A stretch of 64,000 nt of DNA from the NCBI RefSeq assembly GCF_036208045.1, contig NZ_CP121472.1, positions 3,545,531-3,609,530 of the forward strand, read 5' to 3'. The stretch comes from Thiorhodovibrio winogradskyi (GTDB taxonomy: Bacteria > Pseudomonadota > Gammaproteobacteria > Chromatiales > Chromatiaceae). This document shows, in pieces, positions 9,299 through 19,298 of this stretch (its first letter is position 1; the number at the start of each line of letters is the position of its first letter). The notes under the pieces are model-generated. The model was not told the DNA's origin. It worked only from the letters and a program-made list of their open reading frames with translations, and searched no databases. The position numbers were made by a program, and so were the translations under genes.

Positions 9299-9640
9299 AA
9301 ATGCTCCTGTCGCTGTGAGTAAAAACCTGTGAGTGAAAACGCTGGTATGCATGGCAAACCAGGCCGGGCGGGAATCCACCCTTTCCCTGCAATCTAGCCT
9401 AAACAGAGCGCGCCGTCGGTGCGCTAGCAAACATAGCCGGCTCAAACAGCCATTCAAGCATCAGATGTCAACCAACACAAATTGACTCCACTACAGGTGT
9501 TGGGACTACCAACTTGAAGTGAGCAATCGCGCAAACAGCGCGCCCGCGGTGAACATAGGGGCTGCCCCGATGTTGTCATCGGGAGAAGACTGGTAGCCTG
9601 CCCCAAAAATCATCGGATTTATCACCCATCAGAGACCTTG
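9299..9640. other. Intergenic region, divergent
   Basis: This 340-base gap separates the leftward small-protein genes from the rightward response regulator, so it should hold divergent promoters. The one clear structure is a perfect 7-bp hairpin, CCCGATG-TTGT-CATCGGG, at about 9567-9584, some 55 bases upstream of the regulator start. I see no convincing -10/-35 pair and no gene. Confidence 0.5.
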
Positions 9641-10300
9641 ATGCACCCTGATTCGGACTGCCAAACCCTGGTGATTGTGGATGATCACCCCCTGGTGCGC
9701 GAGGGCCTGAAAGCGGTGCTCTCGCGCGAATCGGGGTTGCGTGTGATTGGCGAAGCCGGTGGCTTAGGCGACGCACTGGCGCTAATTCAGACCTGTGAGC
9801 CGGATCTGGCCATTATCGATCTGGCCCTGGCGGACGGTGATGGGCTGGACTTAATCAAACGCCTCAAGGCCCATCATCCGGCGTTACGCATGCTGGTGTG
9901 CTCGATGCGCGAGGAGTCACTCTTTGCCGAGCGCGCACTCCATGCCGGAGCCATAGGTTACATCCACAAAAGCGAGGTCGCCCAACATATTGTCGATGCG
10001 GTGCGTACCACACTGCAGGGACGCGTTTTTTTAAGTGCCGCCATGGTCGAGCGTCTGCTGCGGCGCGGCCTGCCCGGTCAGGCAGCGGGTGGCAAATTGG
10101 TGGATCGTCTGAGTGACCGCGAACTCCAGGTGTTTGGCTTGTTGGGCGATGGCCACTCCACCGCCCGGATTGCCGAGACATTGCATCTGAGTATTAAAAC
10201 CATTGAAACCCATCGGGAAAATATCAAACGCAAGCTCGAACTCGGCAATGCGGCGGAGTTAACCCGCCATGCGACCATCTGGCAGCAGAGCCAATGCTGA
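9641..10300 (+). CDS. NarL/FixJ-type response regulator
   Basis: A 219-residue response regulator. The receiver domain (about 8-125) has the acidic pair VDDH, the phosphoacceptor aspartate in LAIIDLALADGDG near residue 55 and the conserved lysine in GYIHKSE near 108. A LuxR-type helix-turn-helix follows (LSDRELQVFGLLGDGHST...IAETLHLSIKTIETHRENI). Such proteins bind DNA on phosphorylation by a HisKA_3 kinase. The gene lies 480 bases upstream of a large HisKA_3 kinase on the same strand, its likely partner. ATG 9641 was chosen; an in-frame TTG lies one codon upstream. Confidence 0.9.
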   Translation: MHPDSDCQTLVIVDDHPLVREGLKAVLSRESGLRVIGEAGGLGDALALIQTCEPDLAIIDLALADGDGLDLIKRLKAHHPALRMLVCSMREESLFAERALHAGAIGYIHKSEVAQHIVDAVRTTLQGRVFLSAAMVERLLRRGLPGQAAGGKLVDRLSDRELQVFGLLGDGHSTARIAETLHLSIKTIETHRENIKRKLELGNAAELTRHATIWQQSQC

Positions 10301-10479
10301 GCCTTTCCCGTCTGGCCTTGGCGAAGGCTGGCGGGTAGCGCGCGAGCGCGCTGGATGTGGGTTTTAGGAAATGCCCTGATCCCTGTCTGGGGATTCACCC
10401 CGAGTGCGCTTGCAGAGCGCTTCGGCTAGGCTTGATTGGCGCGCTACTTTGCGCCTTCACCCATCAAGGGAGTTTCACC

Positions 10480-10782
10480 ATGGCTTTTTCGTCCTTCTCG
10501 ATCAACCCTGACGCGCCACGCGAACGCCGTCGGCACAGCGGGGAACGCCGCAATCAAGACCAAGGCCCACTGAAGCAGACTGTGAGCCTGGCCGAAAAGG
10601 CGTCGATGCGCTTCGCGGGAGCAAAGGAGCAGCCAGTGGATAGCACCTCGCTGTCGCATGTCTACCAGGCGGCGGTGGCCAAGGCGGCCTATTTCAAAGC
10701 CGAAGCGCGTGGGTTTGCGCCTGGTTTTGAGCATCAAGACTGGGTTCAAGCCGAGCAGGAAACGCAGTTGGCCATGGAGTGA
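10480..10782 (+). CDS. DUF2934-containing small protein
   Basis: The 100-residue protein ends with AAYFKAEARGFAPGFEHQDWVQAEQE, matching the DUF2934 pattern in which an aromatic/alanine helix is followed by G-x(5-7)-W-x-x-A-E. The N-terminal half is basic and disordered. The start ATG 10480 has an AAGGGA ribosome-binding site. Its TGA overlaps the GTG start of the kinase gene, so it is translationally coupled to it. It may be an accessory of the sensory operon; its function is unknown. Confidence 0.75.
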   Translation: MAFSSFSINPDAPRERRRHSGERRNQDQGPLKQTVSLAEKASMRFAGAKEQPVDSTSLSHVYQAAVAKAAYFKAEARGFAPGFEHQDWVQAEQETQLAME

Positions 10783-13700
10783 CAGTCCTGATTTCCCCAA
10801 ACGACCCAGCAGAGCCGGAAGAGCCGCCAGAACCGGAAGAGCCAGCAGCGCCGGAAGACGCCGGCGACCCAAAGGATTCAGACGAAGAGCATCCCCTGCT
10901 CGACCACGTCCTGCTGGCGCTGCGTGAGCATCACCACTGCGATTTTTCGGGTTATCGGCGCAACATGGCGTGGCGCCGGGTCAGGCGGCGCATGGGGCTA
11001 TGCCGGATCAACAGCGTCGCCGACTACCTGCGGCATCTGCGTGATCAACCCGAGGAGGCGCGTGCGTTGTTTCAGGATTTGCTGATTGGCGTCACGCGCT
11101 TTTTTCGCGATGCCGCCGCCTTCACGGCCCTGGAGCAGGCCCTGGAACAGGCGCTGTTCGGCGCCGATGCCCCGGTGCTGACGGGTGATCCGGGGTTGCG
11201 CGTCTGGGTGCCGGGCTGTGCCAGCGGCGAGGAAGCCTATTCCCTGGCGATCCTGCTTTTGGAACAGGGCGCGCGCCTGAACCGGCTGCCGAACTTGCAA
11301 ATCTTTGCCACCGACATTGATCCGCGGGCACTGGAGGCAGCACGGCGCGGCGTCTATCCCAACAGCATCGTCGCCGACCTGGGTGCCGGGCTGGATTCCG
11401 ATTTGGGCGCCGAGCGCCTGCGCCGGTTTTTTGTCCGCGAGGATGATCATTCCCTGCGCGTCACCAAACAACTGCGCGAGTTGGTGCTCTTTGCCGAGCA
11501 GAATCTAGTCATTGACCCGCCCTTTTCCCATCTCGATCTGATCAGTTGCCGCAATGTGCTGATTTATTTCAACCCCAGCGTGCAGCGCCAGATTCTTGGG
11601 CTGTTTCATTTCGCGCTCAAGGCCGACGCGCTGCTGCTGCTCGGCCCGGCTGAGACCATTGGCCGGGATACCGACCTGTTCGAGCCGCTATCCAAACCCT
11701 GGCGGCTGTTTCGCCGCATCGGCCCGACCCAGCACAATCAACTGCGCTTTCCGATCAGCGCGCACCCGAGTCAGCTCTCCGCGCTGCCTGCCAAGCCGGT
11801 GGCTGCCAGCGGCGCCGAGCTCGATGACCTGGCGCGTACCCTGCTGTTGGAAGCCTTCGTGCCGGCCTCGGTGCTGGTCAATCCGCAGCTTGAGATCCTC
11901 TATTTCTTCGGCCCCACCGATGCGTATCTGAGCCGCCCCAACGGCCCGCCTACTCTGGATTTGATCGCCATGGTGCGCGAGAGTCTACGCGCGCGCCTGC
12001 GTGGCGCCTGTCAGCGGGCCTTGCGCGAGGGCGTGGATCTCAGTCTGGATGATCATCATCCGCAGGCCGACGACGCGGCGCGACTCATCGACATCCGCAT
12101 TCGTGCCCCGCGGCAGCCGGCGGCCGCGCGCGGTCTGCTGCTGATTAGCTTTATCCCCCGCGCGTCCCTGGCGGCGGCGCCTGCCACGGTGGATGAGCAA
12201 ACTCCTCACAATAGCGCTCAGCATGGCGCCGACCCTGGCGTCGACCCTGGCAGCGAGACGGAGCTGAGCGCCCTGAAGCGCGAGCTGGACGCCACCCGCG
12301 CCGAGTTGCAAACCACTATCGAGGAAATGGAAAACGCCAACGCGGAACTCAAGGGCTCTCACGAAGAGGCCATGGCGATGAACGAGGAGCTGCAATCGGC
12401 CAACGAAGAGCTGGTCAGCTCCAAGGAAGAATTACAGTCACTGAACGAAGAACTCAGCACTGTCAACAGCCAACTGGAAGAAAAAATCCGCGAGCTGGAG
12501 AGCAGCGGCAATGATCTGCACAACCTGATCACCAGCGCCGAGATTTCCACCGTGTTTCTCGACACCGAGTTGCGCATCAAGCGCTTCACCCCCGGCAGCG
12601 CCACCCTGCTGAACCTGCGCCCCGGCGACGAGCAGCGCCCGCTGAGCGATCTGTCACCCAATCTGCACGATCCCGAGCTCCTGGCCGACGCCCAGCGTGT
12701 GCTTGACAGCCTGACGCCCTGCGAACAGGAAATCGACGCGGACGAGAACACACGCTACCTGCGCCGCATCCTGCCCTATCGCACCCAGGACAATCGCATC
12801 GACGGCGTGACCATTAACTTCATCGACATCAGCGCGCGCGCCCGTGCCGATGCCGCGATCCGCCAGAGCGAGGCACGCTATCGCATTCTGTTCGATGACT
12901 CGCCCATGTGCCTGATGGAACTCGACTGCTCGGAGCTTAGAGTGTATCTTGAGTCGCGGCGCACTAGCCCACGCGACGCCCTGTGCGAGCCGCTGCGCAC
13001 CCAGTCTGCGTGTTTCGATGCCTGCCGTCAGCGCCTGCGGGTGGTCGCCGTCAATCATGCCGCGCTGGCCTTGATGCGGTTGGCCTCGCTGCAAGAACTC
13101 AGCGCCGCCCTGCCGCGCCTGTTCCCGATCCAGTCGGCACACCAATTGGCGGATTTAATCGAAGCGCTGCTTGCGCAGCCTGGGCATCTGATCCACGAAG
13201 GCGTGCTCCACCAAGGCAGTACGCACGAGATTCCGGTTCTCTGTGTACTGGTGCCAGCGCCCGGCGCGGAGGCCAGCCTCACGCGGGTGCTGGTGGCGCT
13301 GATCGACATCAGCGACCGCAAAGCCATCGAAACCGAATTGCGCAAACGCGAACAGCGCCTGGACGCCGTGGTACGCAGTGCCGCCGATGGCATTGTGGTG
13401 ATCGACGCCGAACGGCGCATCCGGCAACTCAACCCGGCCGCGCTGGACTTGTTTGGCGTTGATGCCGACAGCATCCGCGACCAACCCCTGGCGCGCCTGA
13501 TCCTGCCCGACGACCTCGACCCGCAGTCCGACCTGTTCGAGGCCGGTAGCGGACCGGTGCTTTGCGGAGGCGAATGGCCGCGCGGCTGCATTGGCATGCA
13601 TGCCAACGGCACCCGCTTTCCGCTCGAACTGTCCGTTTCCGCCGTCGGTCATCTGGAACTCTATGTGCTCTGGGTGCGCGATCAACGCCAACGCCTGCGC

Positions 13701-14402
13701 CTGGAGCGGGAAGTGATCGAAGCCAGCACCCGCGAGCAGGAACGCATCGGGCGCGATATTCACGACGGACTCGGACAACAGCTCACCGGCATCAGTCTGC
13801 TCGCCGCGCGCCTAGCCACCGGCCTGGCGCGATCCAAACAAGCCGACGCCAATCTGGCCACCTCGCTGTCCGAGCATATTCAACAAGCGCTGGCGGATAC
13901 CCGCGATGTGGTCAAAGGCCTGGCGCCGGTGGAGATCGTCGCCGACGGCCTGCCCAAGGCACTTGCCGCGCTGGCCGAGCGAATCGAAGCCACCAGCCCG
14001 GAGTTGCGCTGTCAGTTCCATTGTGAAGCAGAGTTCAGCGTCGCCGACCGTCACGCCGCCGCGCATTTGTTTCGCATCGCCCAAGAAGCCGTGAATAACG
14101 CCATCAAACACGGCCATCCCAGCCGCATCGACATCCGCCTGGAGGAAAGCGAGCGCCGCCTGGCACTCTCCATCAGCGACGACGGCGTATGGCAACCGCC
14201 TGTGGCCAGCGAGACCGGCCAGTTCGGCCTGCACATCATGCGCTACCGCGCCAGCATCATCGGCGGGCTGCTGGATATCCAGCTCGGCACCCTGGACGCG
14301 CAAGGAGGCGACGGGCAACAGCGCGGGCGCGGCACCCTGGTTCGCTGCATCTGTCCGCTGAACAGCCGCCAACCGTCTGTATCCAAGGCATCGAAGGACT
14401 AA
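10779..14402 (+). CDS. CheR-like methyltransferase/PAS/HisKA_3 hybrid kinase
   Basis: A 1207-residue multidomain protein starting at GTG 10779. An acidic-proline N-terminus is followed by a CheR domain (SAM motif VWVPGCASGEEAYS near 142, catalytic-region ISCRNVLIYF near 250). A long coiled coil (about 495-580) comes next, with NEELQSANEELVSSKEELQS. Two or three PAS domains (about 585-700, 860-965) precede a HisKA_3 helix pair with the phosphoacceptor in RIGRDIHDGLGQQL near 985 and a HATPase domain (IAQEAVNNAIKHG near 1100). CheB is absent, although many relatives are CheB-CheR-PAS fusions. It probably phosphorylates the NarL-type regulator upstream. Confidence 0.9.
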   Translation: MTVLISPNDPAEPEEPPEPEEPAAPEDAGDPKDSDEEHPLLDHVLLALREHHHCDFSGYRRNMAWRRVRRRMGLCRINSVADYLRHLRDQPEEARALFQDLLIGVTRFFRDAAAFTALEQALEQALFGADAPVLTGDPGLRVWVPGCASGEEAYSLAILLLEQGARLNRLPNLQIFATDIDPRALEAARRGVYPNSIVADLGAGLDSDLGAERLRRFFVREDDHSLRVTKQLRELVLFAEQNLVIDPPFSHLDLISCRNVLIYFNPSVQRQILGLFHFALKADALLLLGPAETIGRDTDLFEPLSKPWRLFRRIGPTQHNQLRFPISAHPSQLSALPAKPVAASGAELDDLARTLLLEAFVPASVLVNPQLEILYFFGPTDAYLSRPNGPPTLDLIAMVRESLRARLRGACQRALREGVDLSLDDHHPQADDAARLIDIRIRAPRQPAAARGLLLISFIPRASLAAAPATVDEQTPHNSAQHGADPGVDPGSETELSALKRELDATRAELQTTIEEMENANAELKGSHEEAMAMNEELQSANEELVSSKEELQSLNEELSTVNSQLEEKIRELESSGNDLHNLITSAEISTVFLDTELRIKRFTPGSATLLNLRPGDEQRPLSDLSPNLHDPELLADAQRVLDSLTPCEQEIDADENTRYLRRILPYRTQDNRIDGVTINFIDISARARADAAIRQSEARYRILFDDSPMCLMELDCSELRVYLESRRTSPRDALCEPLRTQSACFDACRQRLRVVAVNHAALALMRLASLQELSAALPRLFPIQSAHQLADLIEALLAQPGHLIHEGVLHQGSTHEIPVLCVLVPAPGAEASLTRVLVALIDISDRKAIETELRKREQRLDAVVRSAADGIVVIDAERRIRQLNPAALDLFGVDADSIRDQPLARLILPDDLDPQSDLFEAGSGPVLCGGEWPRGCIGMHANGTRFPLELSVSAVGHLELYVLWVRDQRQRLRLEREVIEASTREQERIGRDIHDGLGQQLTGISLLAARLATGLARSKQADANLATSLSEHIQQALADTRDVVKGLAPVEIVADGLPKALAALAERIEATSPELRCQFHCEAEFSVADRHAAAHLFRIAQEAVNNAIKHGHPSRIDIRLEESERRLALSISDDGVWQPPVASETGQFGLHIMRYRASIIGGLLDIQLGTLDAQGGDGQQRGRGTLVRCICPLNSRQPSVSKASKD

Positions 14403-14537
14403 ACCTAAACCGCTAGGCCAATGCCCTGCTCAATACCCTACGGGTTATTCCTGCTGACCGGCAGCGACACATTGCTTTTATCCCCTAAAAGAATAGGATT
14501 TCAAGCCACTTTCTCCGCATCGACACGAGGTTCCACC

Positions 14538-14714
14538 ATGGCTGTTGTCGTCGCTGAACCCACGCTTGAGGAAGCACGCCCCATCTTTCGCCTGGGCGTG
14601 GATACCTACCATCAAATCCTCGCCGTCGCTCTCGAGGCTCAGCTCCACGTCCAAACACTGGCACCGGTAGGGGCTGTCGCAGATTGCCGCTTTCCTTCGG
14701 ACTCTTCGCGATGA
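14538..14714 (+). pseudogene. Remnant of a Uma2-type nuclease N-terminus
   Basis: The first 26 or so codons (MAVVVAEPTLEEARPIFRLG, then VDTYHQ) match the usual opening of Uma2-family putative endonucleases, where a short basic tail leads to F-R-L-x-V-x-x-Y-H. After that the sequence loses all resemblance and stops, so fewer than 60 of about 190 residues remain. A ribosome-binding site is plausible upstream. The identification rests on a short match, so confidence is moderate. Confidence 0.4.
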
Positions 14715-14753
14715 AGAGGGTGCGAAAGCGACCATTCAGCGGGAGGTCAGCTC

Positions 14754-16147
14754 ATGAGGAACCCGCGCCTTCCCCTTGCGGGGCTCTTGGCATTCGCCGC
14801 TCGGGCCTTGGGTGGCTGCGAAGAGATCGAGCGTCCGCTGCGCATGGGCATGACCGAGGATTTCCGCGCCCGCCCGCTGGATGGCTTCGAGCCCTTGCTG
14901 CGCCACTATGGGCTGCGCGCCGAGCCGACACTGCTGGTCTCGAGCGGCCAGGAAGGCAAGGACCAACTCTACCAAGCCTTGTGGACCGCGACATCGAGCT
15001 GGCGGTTGGCTTCCGCACCGATCCGCAAATCGCCGAGTTCGGTCTTGTCAGCCTGGCTGACGACCGGGACTTCTTCCCCGCCTATTCCGCCGCGCCGGTC
15101 ACCCGCGCCAGCCTGTTGCAACGCCGCCCGGAGATCGCGCAAGCGCTGGCAAAACTCGCCGATCACGTCTCCACCGCGGACATGCGGGCGATGCTGACCG
15201 AGGTGACCACCCTTGGCGCGGATCCCTTCGCGGAGGTGGCGCGCTTTCTTGATCCCGCGCTGCCAGACACCACCGCCGGCACCCTGGCGCGGCCCTTTGG
15301 CCTGGCGATCGGCTCCCTGGATGCCGCCGCCGGACAAGCGGCTGAGGTGGTGATGGGCCTGCGCAAGGCCTTTCCCGGCCGCCGGCTCGAGGTTCAGCGC
15401 GTCGCCGCGCCCCTGGAGCCCCTGCTCGCGGGGAAAGTCCGTTACGCGCTGGTGTCCGGCCCCGGGCTCTTCACCGGCGTCGGACCGGCTGGGGGTGTCT
15501 CGGCCTGAACCACCAACTTCATCCAGGCCGGGATCGACGCCGGTGACATCGCCCTGGTGACCAAGGACGCGCCCGGCCTGCAAGCCTTTCATGACCAAGC
15601 CGCGCAGGTGCGCGCCGGCGAGCTGGACGGCCTGTTGCTCATGGCCGAGACCGGCCATCCGCTGATTGCTGAGCTGCTCACCTCAGGCCTGCGCCTAGCG
15701 CCCATCGCGCGCTGGGAGGCGCGGGGCATCCGGCTCGCCTTCCCCTTTCTGCAGCCGGTCACCATCCAGGCCAACACCTATCCGAGCCAGAGCGCACCCG
15801 TGGCCGGTGTCGGCAGCCAGGTGGTCTTGGCGGCGGTGCAGCCGAGTCCGGTTGAGGCGGTCGGCGTGGTCGGCCCCGGCTCCGCCGCCATTGGTCAGAA
15901 TCTGCCTGTGGCCGCTGGCACGGTGGCGCGTATCCGCGAGCAACTCGATGTCAAAGACCGCCTGGACCCCAGCCTGCCCGCGAGCAGCCTCGCCTTTCAG
16001 CCGCCGCCAGAACGTCGCGATGGCATCGGGCTTGCGCCGGCGGTGTCGCTAACCAATCTGGGCGTTATTCTGTTGATGGCGCTCATCATTCGGCTCTACC
16101 TGGCACGGCCGGGTCAATCCGACAAAAGAGCGACACCCTCAACTTGA
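14754..16147 (+). pseudogene. Broken periplasmic solute-binding protein (betaine/TAXI type)
   Basis: A signal-peptide-like start (MRNPRLPLAGLLAFAARALG) leads into a periplasmic binding protein, but the frame breaks near 14975: LYQAL is followed in another frame by VDRDIELAVGFRTDPQ. The first module (about 14840-15250) resembles glycine-betaine/choline binding proteins of the OpuAC/YehZ kind. A second module (about 15310-16040) resembles TAXI/NMT1 solute receptors and ends in one membrane helix. An in-frame TGA lies at 15506-15508. Both lesions must be reversed for a complete protein. The two-module architecture is inferred from general pattern. Confidence 0.65.
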
Positions 16148-16311
16148 TCGGCGTTCACAACTCTGGTTTTTGTCGACGATCAGCTGTTCTGCCCGAGGGT
16201 GCTCGACGCTGCTGCCTTTGGTCCGCTTAAACTCGGCCGCTCGCCGGACGAGGCGAGAGGGTCATCTTGCGGTCGATTTGGCGGCAATGTGGTCGCAGTC
16301 TGGATGTCAAC

Positions 16312-17781
16312 CTAGCCACGCTCATTGCCTTCGTCCGGTTCCTCAATGCCGTCATCACCGCTTGCGTAACTGCTCGGCTCCTGCCGTTGCGCGTTCTTTT
16401 TTTCGATCGAGGCCGACAAAGGCGCGGCTTGCGCGGCCGCTTTGTTGCTGTCGGCCAGGTGCAGATGCATGTCGGTTTGGGGGAAGGGAATCGAGATGCC
16501 GTTGGCGTCGAAGGCTTCTTTGACTGCTCGTTGCAAGTCCCAAAAAACCGTCCAGTAATCGCTGGTCTTCACCCAGGGGCGAACAATTAGGTTGACTGAG
16601 CTGTCACCCAATTCGCCGACGCGGATTGCCGGCGGGGGGTCCGCCAAGACCAGCGGGTGGTTGGTGACAACTTTTTCAAGCACCTGATAGGCTTGTTCGA
16701 TGGAGTCACCATAGCTGATGCCGAAGATGAAATCGACGCGGCGAGTGTCCGAGGCGGTGACATTGGTGATGACATCCCCCCACACCTTGGAGTTTGGGAT
16801 GATAATGACTTGGTTGTCGGGCGTGGTGACCGTTGTCGAGACAATGGAGACATGCCTGATGGTCCCGGCGAGCCCGGCGACCTGGACGTAATCGCCTTCG
16901 TCGAAGGGGCGGTTGATCATGATCATCAGCCCGGCGGCGAGGTTGCCCAGGGTTTCCTGCAGCGCGAAGGCGACGATAAAAGAGGCTCCACCGACCAGCG
17001 CGAACAGCGGTGTGACATTCACGCCCAGCGCGGCGAGCACGATCATTAGACCAACGGCGATAGTCAGCCAGTAGACGGCCATGACCAGAAAGCCCGTCAG
17101 CAACTTAGACAGGCTGGGCACCCGGCTGAAAGTACGTCGCGCCCAGGCGCGCACGATCCGGGCAACAATGAAAAGGCCGAAAAAGGAGGCCACGATCACC
17201 GCGAGTCGGATGCCAATCCCCACACCGCCCTCGGGCGAGGCCAGCCATTGCAGAAAGCTGTCGGTGAATTCCTGCAAGGTCAGCTGAGAGCGCCCCTCGA
17301 TCTCGACCGCTTTTAGGTAATGACGCATTGCCGCGACCTCGGCGGGGTCGCCTCCCTTGAGCTCCAGGCTAGCGATCACGGCGGAAAACTTCTCGAACAG
17401 CTGTTCGCGGTCTTCGATAAGCGCGAGCCGTTCTTCACGCAGCTGTTCCGCCTCGGCGGGGTCCGCTGCGCGGATTTCCAGACTCTTATCGACGCCCGCC
17501 TGCGCGGCGGCACGCGCGAGATCCTGCCAAGCCGCCGCGAGGACCGCGAGCTGATCGGCCGTCAGCGGCACCAATCGCAAGCGCAAGGAGTCGAGCTCGA
17601 TCGCCGCATCGTCGAGGCCGTCTGGATAAGGCGTTTTCTGCTCCTCGGCCATCGCCGCCGCCGGTTCTTCGGACGTGCTGCTTTGTGCCCAACCGGTGGC
17701 GGTGGCCAGCGTGCCGGTCAGAAAAAAGACACCCACAAGGGCGCGAAACAGTGCTCCTCGAGCGCAAACCCATCCCATCAT
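16312..17781 (-). CDS. MscS-family mechanosensitive channel
   Basis: A 489-residue small-conductance mechanosensitive channel. A signal peptide (cleavage after GWAQS, about residue 33) precedes a periplasmic coiled-coil domain (about 40-185), two or three membrane helices, and the pore helix ALVGGASFIVAFALQETLGN, which shows the glycine/alanine packing of MscS TM3. The beta domain follows, with MIMINRPFDEGDYVQV and NSKVWGDVITN, and the vestibule reaches about 455. Such channels open on hypo-osmotic shock to release solutes. The gene faces its neighbour convergently and appears intact. Confidence 0.9.
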   Translation of the reverse strand: MMGWVCARGALFRALVGVFFLTGTLATATGWAQSSTSEEPAAAMAEEQKTPYPDGLDDAAIELDSLRLRLVPLTADQLAVLAAAWQDLARAAAQAGVDKSLEIRAADPAEAEQLREERLALIEDREQLFEKFSAVIASLELKGGDPAEVAAMRHYLKAVEIEGRSQLTLQEFTDSFLQWLASPEGGVGIGIRLAVIVASFFGLFIVARIVRAWARRTFSRVPSLSKLLTGFLVMAVYWLTIAVGLMIVLAALGVNVTPLFALVGGASFIVAFALQETLGNLAAGLMIMINRPFDEGDYVQVAGLAGTIRHVSIVSTTVTTPDNQVIIIPNSKVWGDVITNVTASDTRRVDFIFGISYGDSIEQAYQVLEKVVTNHPLVLADPPPAIRVGELGDSSVNLIVRPWVKTSDYWTVFWDLQRAVKEAFDANGISIPFPQTDMHLHLADSNKAAAQAAPLSASIEKKNAQRQEPSSYASGDDGIEEPDEGNERG

Positions 17782-18015
17782 CCTGTTACCTCTTGATTGA
17801 GCCCGTCTTTGTTGCCGGCGGCGCCAATGGTTTCGCGCTTGCCAGTCGTCGTCACGGCTAAGAGCAAAGAAAAGTTACCACTGATATCCAAACTTTAAGC
17901 GCAGAGTCGTATCGGTCGTCTTGGTTTCCACCTATAGTGGACCCCAATTTTAGGACACTAAATTAAGTTAGTTTTGCCTCATCTGAAGAGACTTGTAAAG
18001 ACTTGGAGAGAGCAG

Positions 18016-18309
18016 ATGAGTGAGAGACAACGCAAGACCTTCAGTGCCGCTTTCAAGGCCAAAGTAGGCTTGGAAGCGGTACGCGGAGTGAAGACGACTA
18101 ACGAGATTGCGCAGGATCACGGGGTTCATCCGGTCCAAGTAGGCCAGTGGAAGAAAGCCATCGTGGCGGACGCCGGCAAGCTGTTCGAAGGCCGGCGCGG
18201 GCGCAAGAAAGTGGACGACAGTGGCGACGAAGAGCGACTCTACAGCGAGATCGGGCGGTTGAAAATGGAGCTGGACTGGCTGAAAAAAAAGTCCGGGGTG
18301 AGCCTGTGA
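18016..18309 (+). CDS. IS3-family transposase OrfA
   Basis: A 97-residue OrfA: MSERQRKTFSAAFKAKVGLE opens a helix-turn-helix that binds the element ends (TTNEIAQDHGVHPVQVGQWK). A leucine-zipper-like helix follows (LYSEIGRLKMELDWLKKK). The start at 18016 was preferred because MSERQRKTFS is the normal family start; an upstream GTG/ATG extension is possible. The 3' end contains an A8G slippery run, and its TGA overlaps the GTG start of OrfB. Confidence 0.9.
   Translation: MSERQRKTFSAAFKAKVGLEAVRGVKTTNEIAQDHGVHPVQVGQWKKAIVADAGKLFEGRRGRKKVDDSGDEERLYSEIGRLKMELDWLKKKSGVSL
18283..18291 (+). promoter_or_regulatory. A8G slippery site for -1 frameshifting
   Basis: Eight adenines followed by G lie near the end of orfA. 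A -1 slip here joins LDWLKKK to VRGEPVSVRRG, giving the OrfAB fusion that is the active transposase in IS3-family elements. The motif and phase fit the known mechanism; actual use is inferred. Confidence 0.7.
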
Positions 18310-19298
18310 GCGTGCGTCGCGGGTGGATCGACATGGGCGGCCTTGATGATGGCGGGTTAGCGGTCAGTCGCCAATGTGCGCTGCTTGGCGTACATCGCTC
18401 TGGAGTGTATGCACACCGCCATGATCGTATTGCCGAGCCGAGCGAACTGGATCAAAAGTTGTTGCGGCTGATTGATGCGGAATACACCAAGAGACCATTT
18501 TATGGGAGTCGACGCATGGTTGTGATGCTGCGCGCACAAGGCTATGCGGTCAGTCGCAAACGCGTTCAGCGTCTCATGGGCGTTTTAGGTTTAGCCGGCA
18601 TGTTGCCTGGGCCTCATACAAGCAAGCCGCATCCTGAGCACAAAATCTACCCCTACTTGTTGCGTGGGCTGGCCATTGTACGGCCCAACCACGTCTGGAG
18701 CAGTGACATCACCTATGTGCGACTCGCGCATGGATTTGCCTACCTGGTGGCCATCATCGACTGGTACTCACGACGAGTCCTTTCTTGGAGATTGTCGAAC
18801 ACAATGGACACGGGCTTTTGCATCGATTGCTTGGAGGATGCGCTGCGCCACTATGGGCGCCCGGAGATCTTCAACACCGACCAGGGCGCGCAGTTTACCA
18901 GCCTCGCCTTCACCCAGGTGTTGCGTGACGCCGAGGTGGCCATCAGCATGGATGGGCGCGGCAGAGCCCTGGACAACGTCTTCGTCGAGCGTCTGTGGCG
19001 CAGCGTCAAATGGGAGGACATTTACCCCAAGGGCTATGAGACGCTCACAGAGCTGTTCATGGGCCTCTCGGCGTATTTCCCCTTCTACAACGGTGAACGC
19101 CCTCACCAGGGGCTTGGCTACCGAACGCCGGACGATGTGCATGTGAGCGGCAAAGGAGGTGGTGTCGTGGTTGCTGATCACTTTGGCGATCGCCCGCCAG
19201 CGGAGTCGTCGGCTCCGCTACGCTCCGCCGACGACTCCGCTGGCGAAGAACTGGGGCAGCGCCAATCCGCTGCGACTGAACTGGGCGCGCTAACTTAA
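18306..19298 (+). CDS. IS3-family transposase OrfB (DDE integrase core)
   Basis: OrfB begins at GTG 18306 or as part of the OrfAB frameshift fusion. It has the rve integrase core. The first aspartate lies in HVWSSDITYV, the second in IFNTDQGAQFTS, and the glutamate in DNVFVERLWRSVKWE, matching the DDE triad spacing of the family. A helix-turn-helix_21-like N-terminal region (KRPFYGSRRMVVML) is present. The last 50 residues after YRTPDDVHV are not family-like, low in complexity, and resemble a nuclease-gene tail found beside the related IS end at 52.4 kb. Confidence 0.9.
   Translation: MSVRRGWIDMGGLDDGGLAVSRQCALLGVHRSGVYAHRHDRIAEPSELDQKLLRLIDAEYTKRPFYGSRRMVVMLRAQGYAVSRKRVQRLMGVLGLAGMLPGPHTSKPHPEHKIYPYLLRGLAIVRPNHVWSSDITYVRLAHGFAYLVAIIDWYSRRVLSWRLSNTMDTGFCIDCLEDALRHYGRPEIFNTDQGAQFTSLAFTQVLRDAEVAISMDGRGRALDNVFVERLWRSVKWEDIYPKGYETLTELFMGLSAYFPFYNGERPHQGLGYRTPDDVHVSGKGGGVVVADHFGDRPPAESSAPLRSADDSAGEELGQRQSAATELGALT

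Noticed and set aside
15506-15508. In-frame TGA in the solute-binding protein as selenocysteine
   Set aside because: No SECIS-like hairpin or cysteine-homologous site is apparent, and the gene also has an upstream frameshift, so a nonsense mutation is simpler.
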